Below, piece after piece: positions 1-8,430 of a stretch of 64,000 nucleotides of DNA. The notes beneath the pieces were generated by a model. That model made no database searches and was not told the DNA's origin. It saw only the letters and a list, made by a program, of their open reading frames with translations. The DNA is from Variovorax atrisoli 110B (GTDB taxonomy: Bacteria > Pseudomonadota > Gammaproteobacteria > Burkholderiales > Burkholderiaceae_C), in the NCBI RefSeq assembly GCF_000382045.1, contig NZ_KB907468.1:32431-96430 (forward strand), read 5' to 3'. Position 1 is the stretch's first letter. Each line of letters opens with the position of its first letter. The position numbers were made by a program, and so were the translations under genes.

Positions 1-1780
1 GCAGGATGGCCGTGCCCAGTGCGTCGCGGTGCATGCCCAGGATCAGCTCCGTGCCGCCCGCCACCATCTCCTGCACCAGGAAGCGCTGCACATCCGTGCC
101 GGTGCGGCTCTTCACCTCGCTCGCCATGCGGCCGATGCGCTCGCCGATGGTGTCGGCACCCAGTCCGACCGCGACGCCGCCGACGTCGCTCTTGTGCGTG
201 ATCTGCGACGACAGGATCTTGAGCACGACGCGCCCGCCCAACTCGCGCGCGGCGGCTTCGGCCTCGGCCGGCGAAGCGACCACGCGTTCCGAGGCGCAGG
301 GCACGCCGAAGCGCGCGAACAGATGCTTGGCCTGTGCCTCGTCGAGCGAGCCGGAGGGAAAGTCGCCGGCCTCAACCGGCGGCAGCGCCGCGTCGTCTTG
401 TGCAGGCGCCATGAAGCGCTGCACGCGCAGCATGCCGGCCAGCGCGGCCGTGCAGCTCTCGGCGGCGGTGAAGGCCGGCACGCCGCGCCGCGTGAGCAGT
501 GCGCCCACTTCGGGCGCGTGCGGGCTCACGTACGCCATCACCGGCTTGTCGGAATTGGGCAGGCATTCCTGGATGGCGCCGGCCAGCAGCTCGGGCATCG
601 CCAGGCTGGAGGAGCCGACGATGATCACCAGCGCGTCGTAGCTCGGGCTCGCCAGCAGCGCATTGATGGCGCCGCGCAGCAAATCGGGGCGCAGGCCCGC
701 GAGCGTCACGTCGATGGGGTTGCGGTCCAGCACGGCCTCGCTGCCGGTCTGCAGTGCGCGCAGCGCATCGGCAGTGGCCTCGTCGGGCGCAGGCGTGTCG
801 AAGCCCGCCACGCCCAGGTCGTCCGACACCAGCGTGCCGGCACCGCCGGTGGAGGTGAGGATCGCGACGCGCGCGCCGCGCAGCTTGCGGCCCGTGGCCA
901 GCGCGGCAGGAATGTCGAGCAGGTCGGAAAAGCTCTGCGCGCGGATCACGCCGACCTGCCTGAACAGCGCGTCGTACATGCTGTCGGCGCCCGCCATAGC
1001 GCCGGTGTGGGACACGGCGGCCTTCGCGCCCGCCTCCGAGCGGCCGATCTTGAAGGCCACCACCGGCTTGCCCATGCGCGCGGCCTTCAGACAGGCAGCG
1101 CGGAACCTGGCGGGGTTGCGCACGGTCTCGACGTAGAGCGCGATCACCTGGGTGGCCGGATCTTCGGCGAGGTGGTCGACGAAATCGGCCAGCTCCAGGT
1201 CGACCTCGTTGCTGGTGGAGATCAGCTTCGACAAGCCGATGCCGCGCGCCGCGGCGCGCGACAGCAGCGAGCCCAGGATGCCCCCGCTCTGCGAGACCAC
1301 GCCGATGCCGCCGGCCTGGAACTCGTCCATCTCCAGCGCACCGGACGGCGACAGGACGATGTTGTCCGTGAGATTGACCAGCCCGATGGTGTTCGGCCCC
1401 AGGATGCGCATCGCGCCGGCCGCCTCCACCAGCTGCTGCTGGCGCCGCGCGCCCTCCTCGCCGGTCTCGGTGTAGCCGCTGGCCAGCACGATGGCGGCGG
1501 CGCACCCGCGCTGCGAGAGCTCCTTCACGGCCAGGTGGGCACGCTCCGCGCCCAACAGAACGACGGCGACGTCGGGCACTTCGGGCAGCGACGCGATGTC
1601 GGGGTAGCACGGCAGTTCGCCGATGCGCTCGACCTTCGGGTTCACCGGCATGATGCGCCCCGCGAAGCCGTGCTTCTGCAGGTAGGCCACCGGCCGGCCT
1701 GTGGTCTTCTTGGGATCGGCCGAGGCGCCGATGACGGCGACGCTGCGCGGGGAAAGCAGCCTAGAGATGACTTCGTTCAT
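1..1780 (-). CDS. Acyl-CoA synthetase, ADP-forming (acetate-CoA ligase type), 3' end outside window
   Basis: 593 residues are visible and the frame stays open to the left edge, so the C-terminus is missing. The family joins an acid to CoA with ATP giving ADP, through a phosphohistidine. The N-terminus is a CoA-binding Rossmann domain (SVAVIGASADPKKTTGRP near residue 12). The succinyl-CoA-ligase-like part follows with VSQSGGILGSLLSRAA and STSNEVDLELADF, then the phosphohistidine loop SHTGAMAGAD near residue 260. An ATP-grasp part begins after about residue 470 (ASERVVASPAEAEAAARELG). The start ATG has a clear AAGGAG site in the 4-base gap after the enoyl-CoA hydratase gene, so the two are cotranscribed. 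The acid substrate cannot be read from sequence. Confidence 0.9.
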   Translation of the reverse strand, partial: MNEVISRLLSPRSVAVIGASADPKKTTGRPVAYLQKHGFAGRIMPVNPKVERIGELPCYPDIASLPEVPDVAVVLLGAERAHLAVKELSQRGCAAAIVLASGYTETGEEGARRQQQLVEAAGAMRILGPNTIGLVNLTDNIVLSPSGALEMDEFQAGGIGVVSQSGGILGSLLSRAAARGIGLSKLISTSNEVDLELADFVDHLAEDPATQVIALYVETVRNPARFRAACLKAARMGKPVVAFKIGRSEAGAKAAVSHTGAMAGADSMYDALFRQVGVIRAQSFSDLLDIPAALATGRKLRGARVAILTSTGGAGTLVSDDLGVAGFDTPAPDEATADALRALQTGSEAVLDRNPIDVTLAGLRPDLLRGAINALLASPSYDALVIIVGSSSLAMPELLAGAIQECLPNSDKPVMAYVSPHAPEVGALLTRRGVPAFTAAESCTAALAGMLRVQRFMAPAQDDAALPPVEAGDFPSGSLDEAQAKHLFARFGVPCASERVVASPAEAEAAARELGGRVVLKILSSQITHKSDVGGVAVGLGADTIGERIGRMASEVKSRTGTDVQRFLVQEMVAGGTELILGMHRDALGTAIL

Positions 1781-1784
1781 GGCC

Positions 1785-2576
1785 TCACTCCTTCGAAGCC
1801 GTCTTGGCCAGGAAGGCCTCCACTGACGCGCGGTGCTCGCTGCTGGTGTAGCAGATGCCCTGTGCCTGGCTGCCCTGCGCGAACACGTCGTGCGAGGAGA
1901 GCTCGAAGCTCTGGTTGAGGATGGTCTTCGTCAGCGCCAGCGCGGTGGAGGACGCGGACGACAGCTCGCGCGCCCATGCCTGCGCGTCGGCCACCAGCGT
2001 TTCGGCACTGGTCTTGCGATCGACGATGCCCAGCGCGAGGGCCTCTTCCACCTTGACCTGGCGGCCGGTGAAGATCAGTTCCTTGGCCTTGGGAAGGCCC
2101 ACGCGGCGCGGAAGGAAGTACATGCCGCCGCCGTCGGGAATGATGCCGCGCAGCACATAGCTCCAGGTGAAGCTGGCCCACTCGCTGGCAATGACGAAAT
2201 CGCACGCCATCGCGGTGTCCGCACCCAGTCCCGAGGCGGCGCCGTTGACGGCCGCGATCACCGGCTTGGGCATGGTGTGCAACAGGGCCTGCACGTGGTG
2301 CACACGCTGCTGGCGGTGCCAGCCGTTGAAGCCGACCTCTCCCGCCGGTGCATTCATGCGCTTCTGCATGCCGCTGATGTCGCCGCCCGCGCAGAAGCCC
2401 TTGCCCGCGCCGGTGAGCACCATCGCCTGGATGCCCTTGTCGGCGGTCACGCGCTCCAGCACGTCGATGAATTCGGTGCGCATCTCATCGCTCATGGCGT
2501 TGCGCTTGTCCGGGCGGTTGAATGTCACGGTCGCGATGGCGTCCGTCACCTGATAGTCGATGAGGGTGTAGGTCAT
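1785..2576 (-). CDS. Enoyl-CoA hydratase/isomerase family protein
   Basis: 263 residues, normal crotonase length. Motifs seen are FNRPDKRNAMS near residue 18, the oxyanion-hole segment GKGFCAGGDISGM near residue 60, and AAVNGAASGLGADTAMACDF near residue 110. The start ATG (MTYTLIDYQV) is preceded by AGGAAG; an open frame extends further upstream but into the next gene's end, and its codons do not look like crotonase. The gene lies between the Bug protein gene and the acyl-CoA synthetase gene. The three probably take up, activate and hydrate or isomerise a carboxylic acid. The exact reaction (hydratase, isomerase or hydrolase) is not determined. Confidence 0.9.
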   Translation of the reverse strand: MTYTLIDYQVTDAIATVTFNRPDKRNAMSDEMRTEFIDVLERVTADKGIQAMVLTGAGKGFCAGGDISGMQKRMNAPAGEVGFNGWHRQQRVHHVQALLHTMPKPVIAAVNGAASGLGADTAMACDFVIASEWASFTWSYVLRGIIPDGGGMYFLPRRVGLPKAKELIFTGRQVKVEEALALGIVDRKTSAETLVADAQAWARELSSASSTALALTKTILNQSFELSSHDVFAQGSQAQGICYTSSEHRASVEAFLAKTASKE

Positions 2577-2610
2577 GTTCTTCTTCCTGGGGCTGGCCGG
2601 TGGCCGCCGT

Positions 2611-3585
2611 TCAATCGGCCTTGATGCCGTTTTCCTTGATGACGCGTGCCCAGCGCTCTTCCTCGGCCCGCACGTAGGTGTCGAGCTCGGCCGGCGGGCC
2701 GGCATTGATCACGAGGCCTTCGTGCTCGATCTTGCGAACGAAGTCGGGCGCGCGCGCCGCCTTGCGGGCCGCGGCGTTGAGCCGCTCGATGACGGGCGCG
2801 GGCGTGCCGGCAGGCACGTACAGGCCATACCAGCTTTCCACCACATAGCCCGGCACGCTGGCGGCGATGGCCGGCACGCCCTTGAGCGCCGGGGAGGGCT
2901 CGGCCGTGGTCACGCCGAGCGCGCGCAGCTTGCCGCTGTCGACGAAGGTGGAGACCGCCGCGGCGGTGGCGAACATCATGTCGACCTGGCCGCCGAGCAG
3001 GTCGGTCAACGCCGGACCGGCACCGCGGTAGGGAATGTGCGAGAGCTTGACCTTCGCGAGGTTGGCAAACATCTCGCCGGCCAGGTGGGCGGAGGTGCCC
3101 GCGCCCTGCGACGCGAAGGTCAGCTTGCCGGGGTTGGCCTTGGCCGCGGCGACTAGGTCGGCCACCGACTTGTAGGGGCTGTCGGGACGCACCACCAGCA
3201 CGTTGGGGCCGCGCCCAATGAGGATGACCGGCGCGAAGGCCTTGTTGCTGCCGTACGGAAGCTTGGGCTGCAGCGCCGGATTGACGGCATGGGCGAACGA
3301 GGCGACCACCACGCTGTAGCCGTCGGGCGCGCTCTTGGCCACGTTGTCGGTGCCGATCAGCGTGCCGGCGCCGGGCTTGTTGTCGACGATCACCGGCTGT
3401 CCGAGATCCTTGGACATTTCGACGCCCAAAGTGCGGGCGATGATGTCGGTGCCCCCGCCCGGAGCGAACGGCACGACGAAGCGGATGGGCTTGTCGGGGT
3501 AGGCGGCGAACACCGCCCCGAAGGCCATGAAACCGAGAAAGAAAAGGAAGAGCGCGCGCATCCCGCGCAAGCCTTGAGCAGCCAT
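2611..3585 (-). CDS. Bug/TctC-family periplasmic solute-binding protein
   Basis: 324 residues. A signal peptide (ALFLFFLGFMAFGAVFA) is followed directly by the family hallmark YPDKPIRFVVPFAPGGGTDI. Further Bug signatures are VDNKPGAGTLIGTDNVAK and PYRGAGPALTDLLGGQVD. These proteins bind small carboxylates in the periplasm; most Burkholderiales copies, like this one, have no TctAB membrane genes beside them. It is first in the minus-strand operon with the enoyl-CoA hydratase and acyl-CoA synthetase and is divergent from the IclR gene, which suggests it captures the acid they metabolise. Confidence 0.93.
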   Translation of the reverse strand: MAAQGLRGMRALFLFFLGFMAFGAVFAAYPDKPIRFVVPFAPGGGTDIIARTLGVEMSKDLGQPVIVDNKPGAGTLIGTDNVAKSAPDGYSVVVASFAHAVNPALQPKLPYGSNKAFAPVILIGRGPNVLVVRPDSPYKSVADLVAAAKANPGKLTFASQGAGTSAHLAGEMFANLAKVKLSHIPYRGAGPALTDLLGGQVDMMFATAAAVSTFVDSGKLRALGVTTAEPSPALKGVPAIAASVPGYVVESWYGLYVPAGTPAPVIERLNAAARKAARAPDFVRKIEHEGLVINAGPPAELDTYVRAEEERWARVIKENGIKAD

Positions 3586-3698
3586 GATCTGTTTGTCTCC
3601 AGAACCAAGTAATGAATCCCCGCGATCGCGAACGTTCTTGGCTACATCGCATAGGGGCGCATCAACTTTAGGAGAAAGTGATCGAATCAGGGGATACC

Positions 3699-3717
3699 AA
3701 TTCCATTGAATGGAATT
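3699..3717. promoter_or_regulatory. Perfect palindrome, candidate IclR operator
   Basis: AATTCCAT-TGA-ATGGAATT is a perfect inverted repeat with 8-bp arms and a 3-bp spacer. It sits 39 bases before the IclR start codon and 113 bases before the Bug protein start, in the 171-bp divergent gap. This is where an IclR-family regulator would control itself and the catabolic operon. Binding is inferred from symmetry and position. Confidence 0.6.
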
Positions 3718-3756
3718 TGCCTATGATGATTCATCACCCGCAAGACCTCCGCACCC

Positions 3757-4563
3757 ATGCCCATGCCCGATCAAGCCCGCTTTTTCCTCGACCACAAGCC
3801 CGGTCGATCCCCTGCCAATCGTTCGCTGGAACGGGGTATAGAGATCCTTCGCGCATTTCGTCCCGGGTCGGAGTTGCTGGGCAATGGCGAACTGGCAGAG
3901 CGAACGGGCCTCTCCAAAGCCACAGTGAGCAGGCTCGCACAGACGCTAGTCGGCAGCGGCATGCTGCAACTCGACAAGGCCGAGCGCGCCTACCGGTTGG
4001 CTCCCGGGGTCCTTAGTCTTTCTCATGCGATGCGAACCGCGTCGCGCATCCTGCAGGCCGCGGCCCCGCACATGCTTGAACTGGCGCGGCGGCAACGTAT
4101 CAACGTGGGACTGGCGGCGCCCGACCGCGACGAGATGGTCTACCTCGAATCCATCCGCTATGCGAAGCGCGCTGCGCTTCGGCATGTGGTCTCCGGCCAG
4201 CGGGTGCCGATGGAGCTCACCTCGCTGGGACGCGCATACCTGGCCGCGCTCACGCCGCGGCACCGGACCCAGCTCATGCAGCTTCTTTCACGACGGCGCC
4301 TCAAGTGGAAAGCCATCGAGTCCGAGATCAGGAAAGCGTGCGCCGACGTCCGCACGCGAGGCTTCTGCGCCGCGGCCTGGCAGCCAGAGGTGGTTGCGCT
4401 GGCCACACCGCTGGAGGTGGAAGGCACCATCTACGCGTTGAACGTCAGCCTTTCGACGCAGGAGTCGATCCACACCATCGCGCAGGACCTCGGACCGTCG
4501 CTGCTCGGCCTGGCGCAGGCCGTGCGCCGCGAGCTCGCGCTGCAGGAGCCGAGGTTCGGGTGA
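3757..4563 (+). CDS. IclR-family transcriptional regulator
   Basis: 268 residues, typical for the family. The winged HTH covers about residues 22-80 (RSLERGIEILRAFRPG, then LAERTGLSKATVSRLAQTLV). The effector-binding IclR domain follows (APDRDEMVYLESIR; HVVSGQRVPMELTSLGRAYL). It is divergent from the Bug/crotonase/acyl-CoA synthetase operon and is the likely local regulator. A second in-frame ATG lies two codons downstream and could be the true start. Confidence 0.93.
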   Translation: MPMPDQARFFLDHKPGRSPANRSLERGIEILRAFRPGSELLGNGELAERTGLSKATVSRLAQTLVGSGMLQLDKAERAYRLAPGVLSLSHAMRTASRILQAAAPHMLELARRQRINVGLAAPDRDEMVYLESIRYAKRAALRHVVSGQRVPMELTSLGRAYLAALTPRHRTQLMQLLSRRRLKWKAIESEIRKACADVRTRGFCAAAWQPEVVALATPLEVEGTIYALNVSLSTQESIHTIAQDLGPSLLGLAQAVRRELALQEPRFG

Positions 4564-4585
4564 GCTGGCTGTTGTGTGGACTGCG

Positions 4586-4850
4586 CTATCCGCCACTTGA
4601 AGGCGCAAGCGCCGAGGGCTTTCCGACCGGCTCTTTGTCCACCACCGCCGCCTCGCCCTTCACCAGCGGCGAATCCTGAAGAGCATCGACCAGGAAGTCG
4701 ACCATCACCCGCACCTTCGCGCTGAGATGCCGACGGCTAGCATAGATCGCCAGGATGTCGACGGGCGGTATGTGATAACACGGCATGACCTCGACCAGTC
4801 GGCCGGCGCGCACATCCTCTCCGATCACGACGTTTTCGATGGCGCGCGGT
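4586..4850 (-). pseudogene. C-terminal remnant of a LysR-family regulator
   Basis: The last part of a LysR effector domain is readable: VRAGRLVEVMPCYHIPPVDI, then AIYASRRHLSAKVRVMVDFL, ending a normal LysR C-terminus. The frame continues upstream to about 4972, but that part has no HTH or other LysR sequence. About 200 N-terminal residues are gone. The remnant lies tail-to-tail with the IclR gene and is probably debris from a rearrangement. It is unlikely to act as a regulator. Confidence 0.7.
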
Positions 4851-5033
4851 AGCGCCTCATCCGATGGTTCGCGCGGCTGCGCGCGATCAGGGTCTGGGAC
4901 GTTGCCGCAGGTGCTGCGAGACAGGTTCTTGACCCCAGCCTTCTTGGATCTGATTCCCAGCGATCCAGGCATAAAGGTTCACTCGAACTTCTCGTTCAAC
5001 AGGTCGACATTGCATCGGCATTCATACGCACAC

Positions 5034-6443
5034 CTACTTTTCGAAGATGAGTCGCGGCTGCATCTTCCGTCCGATCTTTCGGATATCGCGGCGCACGGCG
5101 GCACTCAGGCTGCGAACCAACGGCGACACAATCATCCGACTGGGCCAATCGATCTTGTTGCGCGTCACGAGCCAGGACTCCGCATCCGGTGCCTGGCGAT
5201 CGAGCATGAGCCGGGCAAGAGTCCTTCCATTCCTGGTGCCCAGTGGCATCCCGTGACCCCAACATCCATTTGCGTACCCGATCCGACCATCGGCAAGCAA
5301 GCCCACATGTGGAACAAAGTCCCGCGTTGTCGAGATCGGCCCTCCCCAGCTCTGAGCAGTCCTGAGGTCAGAGAGGGCGGGGAAAAAGGATGTCAGATGA
5401 CGAGGCCCCTCTCTGAGGAAGTTGCTGCTGATGTCCAGCGACATGTCATTGCCCTGCGGAACCCTCGCGTAGTAGCCGCCAACGTAAAGCAGCCGACCGT
5501 CGCGGGTCGGGGCAAAAGAATAGAACAGCTTCGACATGAGGTTGACGCCCGCTCTGCGCGGCCAGTTCAGGGCCCTCCAGTGCGGCTCTGACAGGGGTTC
5601 GGTCACGTTGGCGTAGACAAATACCGGCGACTGAGATCGAACCATTCCCAGATCTTCAAGCCCGGGAAGAAGGTGGGAATATGCGTTCGTGGCGACGACG
5701 AGCTTCTGGCAGCGCAAGGTGCCGCTTCCGGTCTGCAGGCGGATGCAGCTTGGTTCGCGCTCGATGCACACCACAGGACTGTTCTCGTGAACCTGCACCC
5801 CCAACCTCTGGGCGACGAGCTTTAGCGCTCTCAGGTACTTCAGTGGATTGAACTGACCACCGCGCCGATCGAAAACGGCTCGGCCAAAGTGTGGGCTTTG
5901 AAAGGAACGCGCCACCTGGGCCTCCGAGATCTGCTCGAGAAACGATTCCTGGCCGATCTCTCGGCAAAACGCCAGGTACTCGTCAAGCGTTGTACTGTCG
6001 TCGGCTCTGAGTCCCATCTCGAAGTAGCCTGTCTGCTCATAGTCGCAGTCGATGTCGTGCTCATCGATCAGAGCTTCGATCGTCGATATACCTTCATGGA
6101 TGTAGGTATAGGCCTCTCGCAATTTCGCTGCGCCGTGGCGTCTCATCTGCGCCTTGAAGTCGCTCTCGCCGAACGCGACGATCAACTGTCCCGCATTGCG
6201 TCCGCTCGCACCGAATCCCACCACCTCGCTCTCGAGCAAAGCGACAGAGACGTGCGGATCCATCTCTTTCAGGTGATATGCCGTCGAGACGCCGGTAACG
6301 CCACCACCCACCACGCAAACATCCACCTCGAGAACACCCTCCAAGGGTGCACTGGGCGCGTAGGGCTCTGCGGAATGGAACCAGTGGGATCGGCTTCGAT
6401 GTAGCAAGTGTGTCCTCGGTGGAGTCGGGTTGGGTGGTTCCAT
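5034..6443 (-). CDS. FAD-dependent oxidoreductase, DadA/glycine-oxidase-like
   Basis: 469 residues from the ATG at 6443; an in-frame TTG at 6476 is an alternative. The FAD-binding fold begins near residue 38 (DVCVVGGGVTGVSTAYHL) and continues with GFGASGRNAGQLIVAFGES. The C-terminal DAO signature includes GYANGCWGHGMPLGTRNGRT. Such enzymes oxidise amines or amino acids, often gamma-glutamyl-amine-like, with O2 or an electron acceptor. The gene is the last of a minus-strand run with a PanE-like reductase and a class II aldolase. A second oxidase of this type is at 36894-38219. The substrate is unknown. Confidence 0.88.
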   Translation of the reverse strand: MEPPNPTPPRTHLLHRSRSHWFHSAEPYAPSAPLEGVLEVDVCVVGGGVTGVSTAYHLKEMDPHVSVALLESEVVGFGASGRNAGQLIVAFGESDFKAQMRRHGAAKLREAYTYIHEGISTIEALIDEHDIDCDYEQTGYFEMGLRADDSTTLDEYLAFCREIGQESFLEQISEAQVARSFQSPHFGRAVFDRRGGQFNPLKYLRALKLVAQRLGVQVHENSPVVCIEREPSCIRLQTGSGTLRCQKLVVATNAYSHLLPGLEDLGMVRSQSPVFVYANVTEPLSEPHWRALNWPRRAGVNLMSKLFYSFAPTRDGRLLYVGGYYARVPQGNDMSLDISSNFLREGPRHLTSFFPALSDLRTAQSWGGPISTTRDFVPHVGLLADGRIGYANGCWGHGMPLGTRNGRTLARLMLDRQAPDAESWLVTRNKIDWPSRMIVSPLVRSLSAAVRRDIRKIGRKMQPRLIFEK

Positions 6444-6488
6444 CCGGATGGCGGTCAGGGAGCGCTGCCCCAGCAAAGACGTGGAGGA

Positions 6489-7499
6489 CTATTCCAGGCT
6501 GAGGGCCCGGAGCAAGGCGTCGGGCGACATACGCCGATCACCTCCCTTTTCAGCGGCGTGTATCAGTTCGCATATCGCCATGTTCGTTTCCGCTGTGCCT
6601 CCGTGCCGCGCCGCGAGGCGAACCACTGCGCCATTCAGATGGTCGACTTCAGTCGGCCTACCTGCTTCCAGGTCCTCCCACATCGACGACCTCGCCTGGG
6701 GGTCCATGGCAGAGATCGCCGGGACCATGGACAGATACTCCTGATCTTCCAGGCGGAGCAGGGCTGGGATTTGGTCGCACGGAAGTCCGCCGACCGCCGC
6801 TGGCTCGATCGAAGCAGCATCGAGCGCCATCAATGCCTCCTCGACGAGTACGGCCAACACGCGTCGGTAGCCACGGGTCGAAAGCTGCACGCGCAGCGGC
6901 TCGCCCGACAAAGCGTTGATCGGGTTGTTGAGATTGAGGAGGAGCTTTCCCCATTGGACCTCGTCAAAATCGGTTCTGAGCGCTAACGGGAGCCGCGCAT
7001 CCGAGAACAGCGAAAGCCAGGGATGCCATGCCTCGTGGCCTTCCGCCATCAGTTCGCCAAGTGTCGCGCGATGAAAGCGGCCGTCAGGAAGCTGCACGAC
7101 ATTGAAGGGAACCATTGCTCCCAGCACGATGTGGTTTGGCAGCGCGCTTCGAAGCTTCTGAACATTGTCGACTCCGTTCTGGAAGCTCGCCACGATCGAG
7201 CCTGGCTTCGCGAGACGCCGGATGTCCGGCAGCACGCCTTCCGTGTCGGCGCTCTTCACCGCGACGATCAAGAAATCGCTCGGCGGGAGGCCTTCGACGC
7301 GAACTGAGAATCGAACGGCGTCGGCAGGAATGGAAACGTCCCAGCCGTGGAGATCGGAGACATGCAAGCCATGCTTCGAGATCCGTTGCCCCATGGCGCT
7401 GCGACCGATGAGATGAACGTCGGCGCCGGCGCTTAGCAATGCTCCGCCGACAAAGGCGCCGATCGAGCCCGCGCCAAGAACGGTGACAGTCGATGCCAA
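6489..7499 (-). CDS. Ketopantoate reductase family (PanE/ApbA-like) protein
   Basis: 336 residues. The N-terminal NADP-binding motif VTVLGAGSIGAFVGGALLSA starts at about residue 4. The family continues with FQNGVDNVQKL and the C-terminal helical domain with WGKLLLNLNNPINALSGE, which contains the expected Lys and Asn residues. The start is TTG at 7499, supported by AGGAG seven bases upstream. The stop is 12 bases before the next gene's alternative start. In a catabolic operon with an aldolase and an oxidase this is more likely a dedicated 2-oxoacid/hydroxyacid reductase than the pantothenate housekeeping enzyme. That reassignment is inference. Confidence 0.88.
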   Translation of the reverse strand: MASTVTVLGAGSIGAFVGGALLSAGADVHLIGRSAMGQRISKHGLHVSDLHGWDVSIPADAVRFSVRVEGLPPSDFLIVAVKSADTEGVLPDIRRLAKPGSIVASFQNGVDNVQKLRSALPNHIVLGAMVPFNVVQLPDGRFHRATLGELMAEGHEAWHPWLSLFSDARLPLALRTDFDEVQWGKLLLNLNNPINALSGEPLRVQLSTRGYRRVLAVLVEEALMALDAASIEPAAVGGLPCDQIPALLRLEDQEYLSMVPAISAMDPQARSSMWEDLEAGRPTEVDHLNGAVVRLAARHGGTAETNMAICELIHAAEKGGDRRMSPDALLRALSLE

Positions 7500-7511
7500 G
7501 ATCGCACTCCT

Positions 7512-8279
7512 TCAGGCAGAGTAGCTTGGATCAAGCCGATCGAGCTTACGCAGGAGCGATGGCCAAACGAACTCCCCCGCCTTCCCTCCGGTTTGCACCT
7601 TGGTTGCGTGAGCCACTCCCGCGATGATCTTGGGGTCTACGTGGACGAGTTCACTTCCTCCCGATTGAGCCGCGATCTGGATCTGGCAGGTCGTCTCGAA
7701 CGTGTAAATCGCGAGGAAGGCATCGGCGATGGTCCTTCCACAGGTCAAAAGACCATGGTTGCGCAACACGAGAAAGTTCGCGTTTCCCAGGTCCGCTTGC
7801 AGACGTGTCTTCTCGTCGTCGTGAATCGCGACGCCTTCGTATTCGTGATAGGCGAGGGACGAGAGCACGAAGGTCGCCTGCTGGCTGATGGGCAAGATGC
7901 CGTTCTTCTGCGCACTGACAGCAATGCCCGAGCGCGTATGTGTGTGAAGGACGCACCGGATGTCCTCACGCACGGCGTGCACCGCGCTGTGAATCACGAA
8001 GCCGGCGGGATTCACCGGATACGGCGAGTCGATGATCTTCTTACAGTTCTGGTCCACCTTGATCAGGTTCGACGCCGTGATCTCCTCGAACATCAGTCCG
8101 TAGGGGTTGATCAGGAAATGATGCCCCGGTCCTGGAATGCGTACGCTGATGTGGGTAAAGACCAGATCGCTCCAGCCATGCAGAGCGACCAGACGATAGC
8201 AAGCCGCGAGATCGACTCGAAGTTGCCACTCTTCGGCGGAAACGAGACGTTGCACGTCAGATTGAACAGACTCGTTCAT
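7512..8279 (-). CDS. Class II aldolase/adducin family protein
   Basis: 255 residues from the ATG at 8279, which has AAGGAAG seven bases upstream; the open frame runs further but without family similarity. Zinc ligands are visible in VLHTHTRSGIAVSA and in VLRNHGLLTCGRT. The family catalyses retro-aldol cleavage or decarboxylation of small hydroxy-keto or sugar-acid substrates. It leads the operon with the PanE-like and FAD oxidase genes. A related aldolase is at 20285-21064 (shared segments include GLMFEEITAS and GLLFEEVTAS, NHGLLT and NHGLIT), so the region holds two paralogues. Confidence 0.92.
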   Translation of the reverse strand: MNESVQSDVQRLVSAEEWQLRVDLAACYRLVALHGWSDLVFTHISVRIPGPGHHFLINPYGLMFEEITASNLIKVDQNCKKIIDSPYPVNPAGFVIHSAVHAVREDIRCVLHTHTRSGIAVSAQKNGILPISQQATFVLSSLAYHEYEGVAIHDDEKTRLQADLGNANFLVLRNHGLLTCGRTIADAFLAIYTFETTCQIQIAAQSGGSELVHVDPKIIAGVAHATKVQTGGKAGEFVWPSLLRKLDRLDPSYSA

Positions 8280-8430
8280 GGATCTTCCTTTTTCTTGAGG
8301 CACTGATAGGTGTTTGGAGCGGTAGGCCACCCGCGGGAAGCCGCACCGGAGGAGGTCCCGGATCGAGAGCGGTGCGGGCTTGCCCCGGTTTACGGATTGG
8401 AGGAAGCCGTCAACCCATGTCCCAGAGGCA

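Noticed and set aside
29..1918. Long plus-strand open frame (629 codons) opposite the acyl-CoA synthetase
   Set aside because: Composition is Arg/Ala/His-rich with no motifs; the minus strand carries a clear synthetase with phosphohistidine loop. It is a high-GC shadow.
6489..7499. Assignment as housekeeping panE
   Set aside because: The family match is clear, but the operon context is catabolic and the family is broad, so the symbol was withheld.
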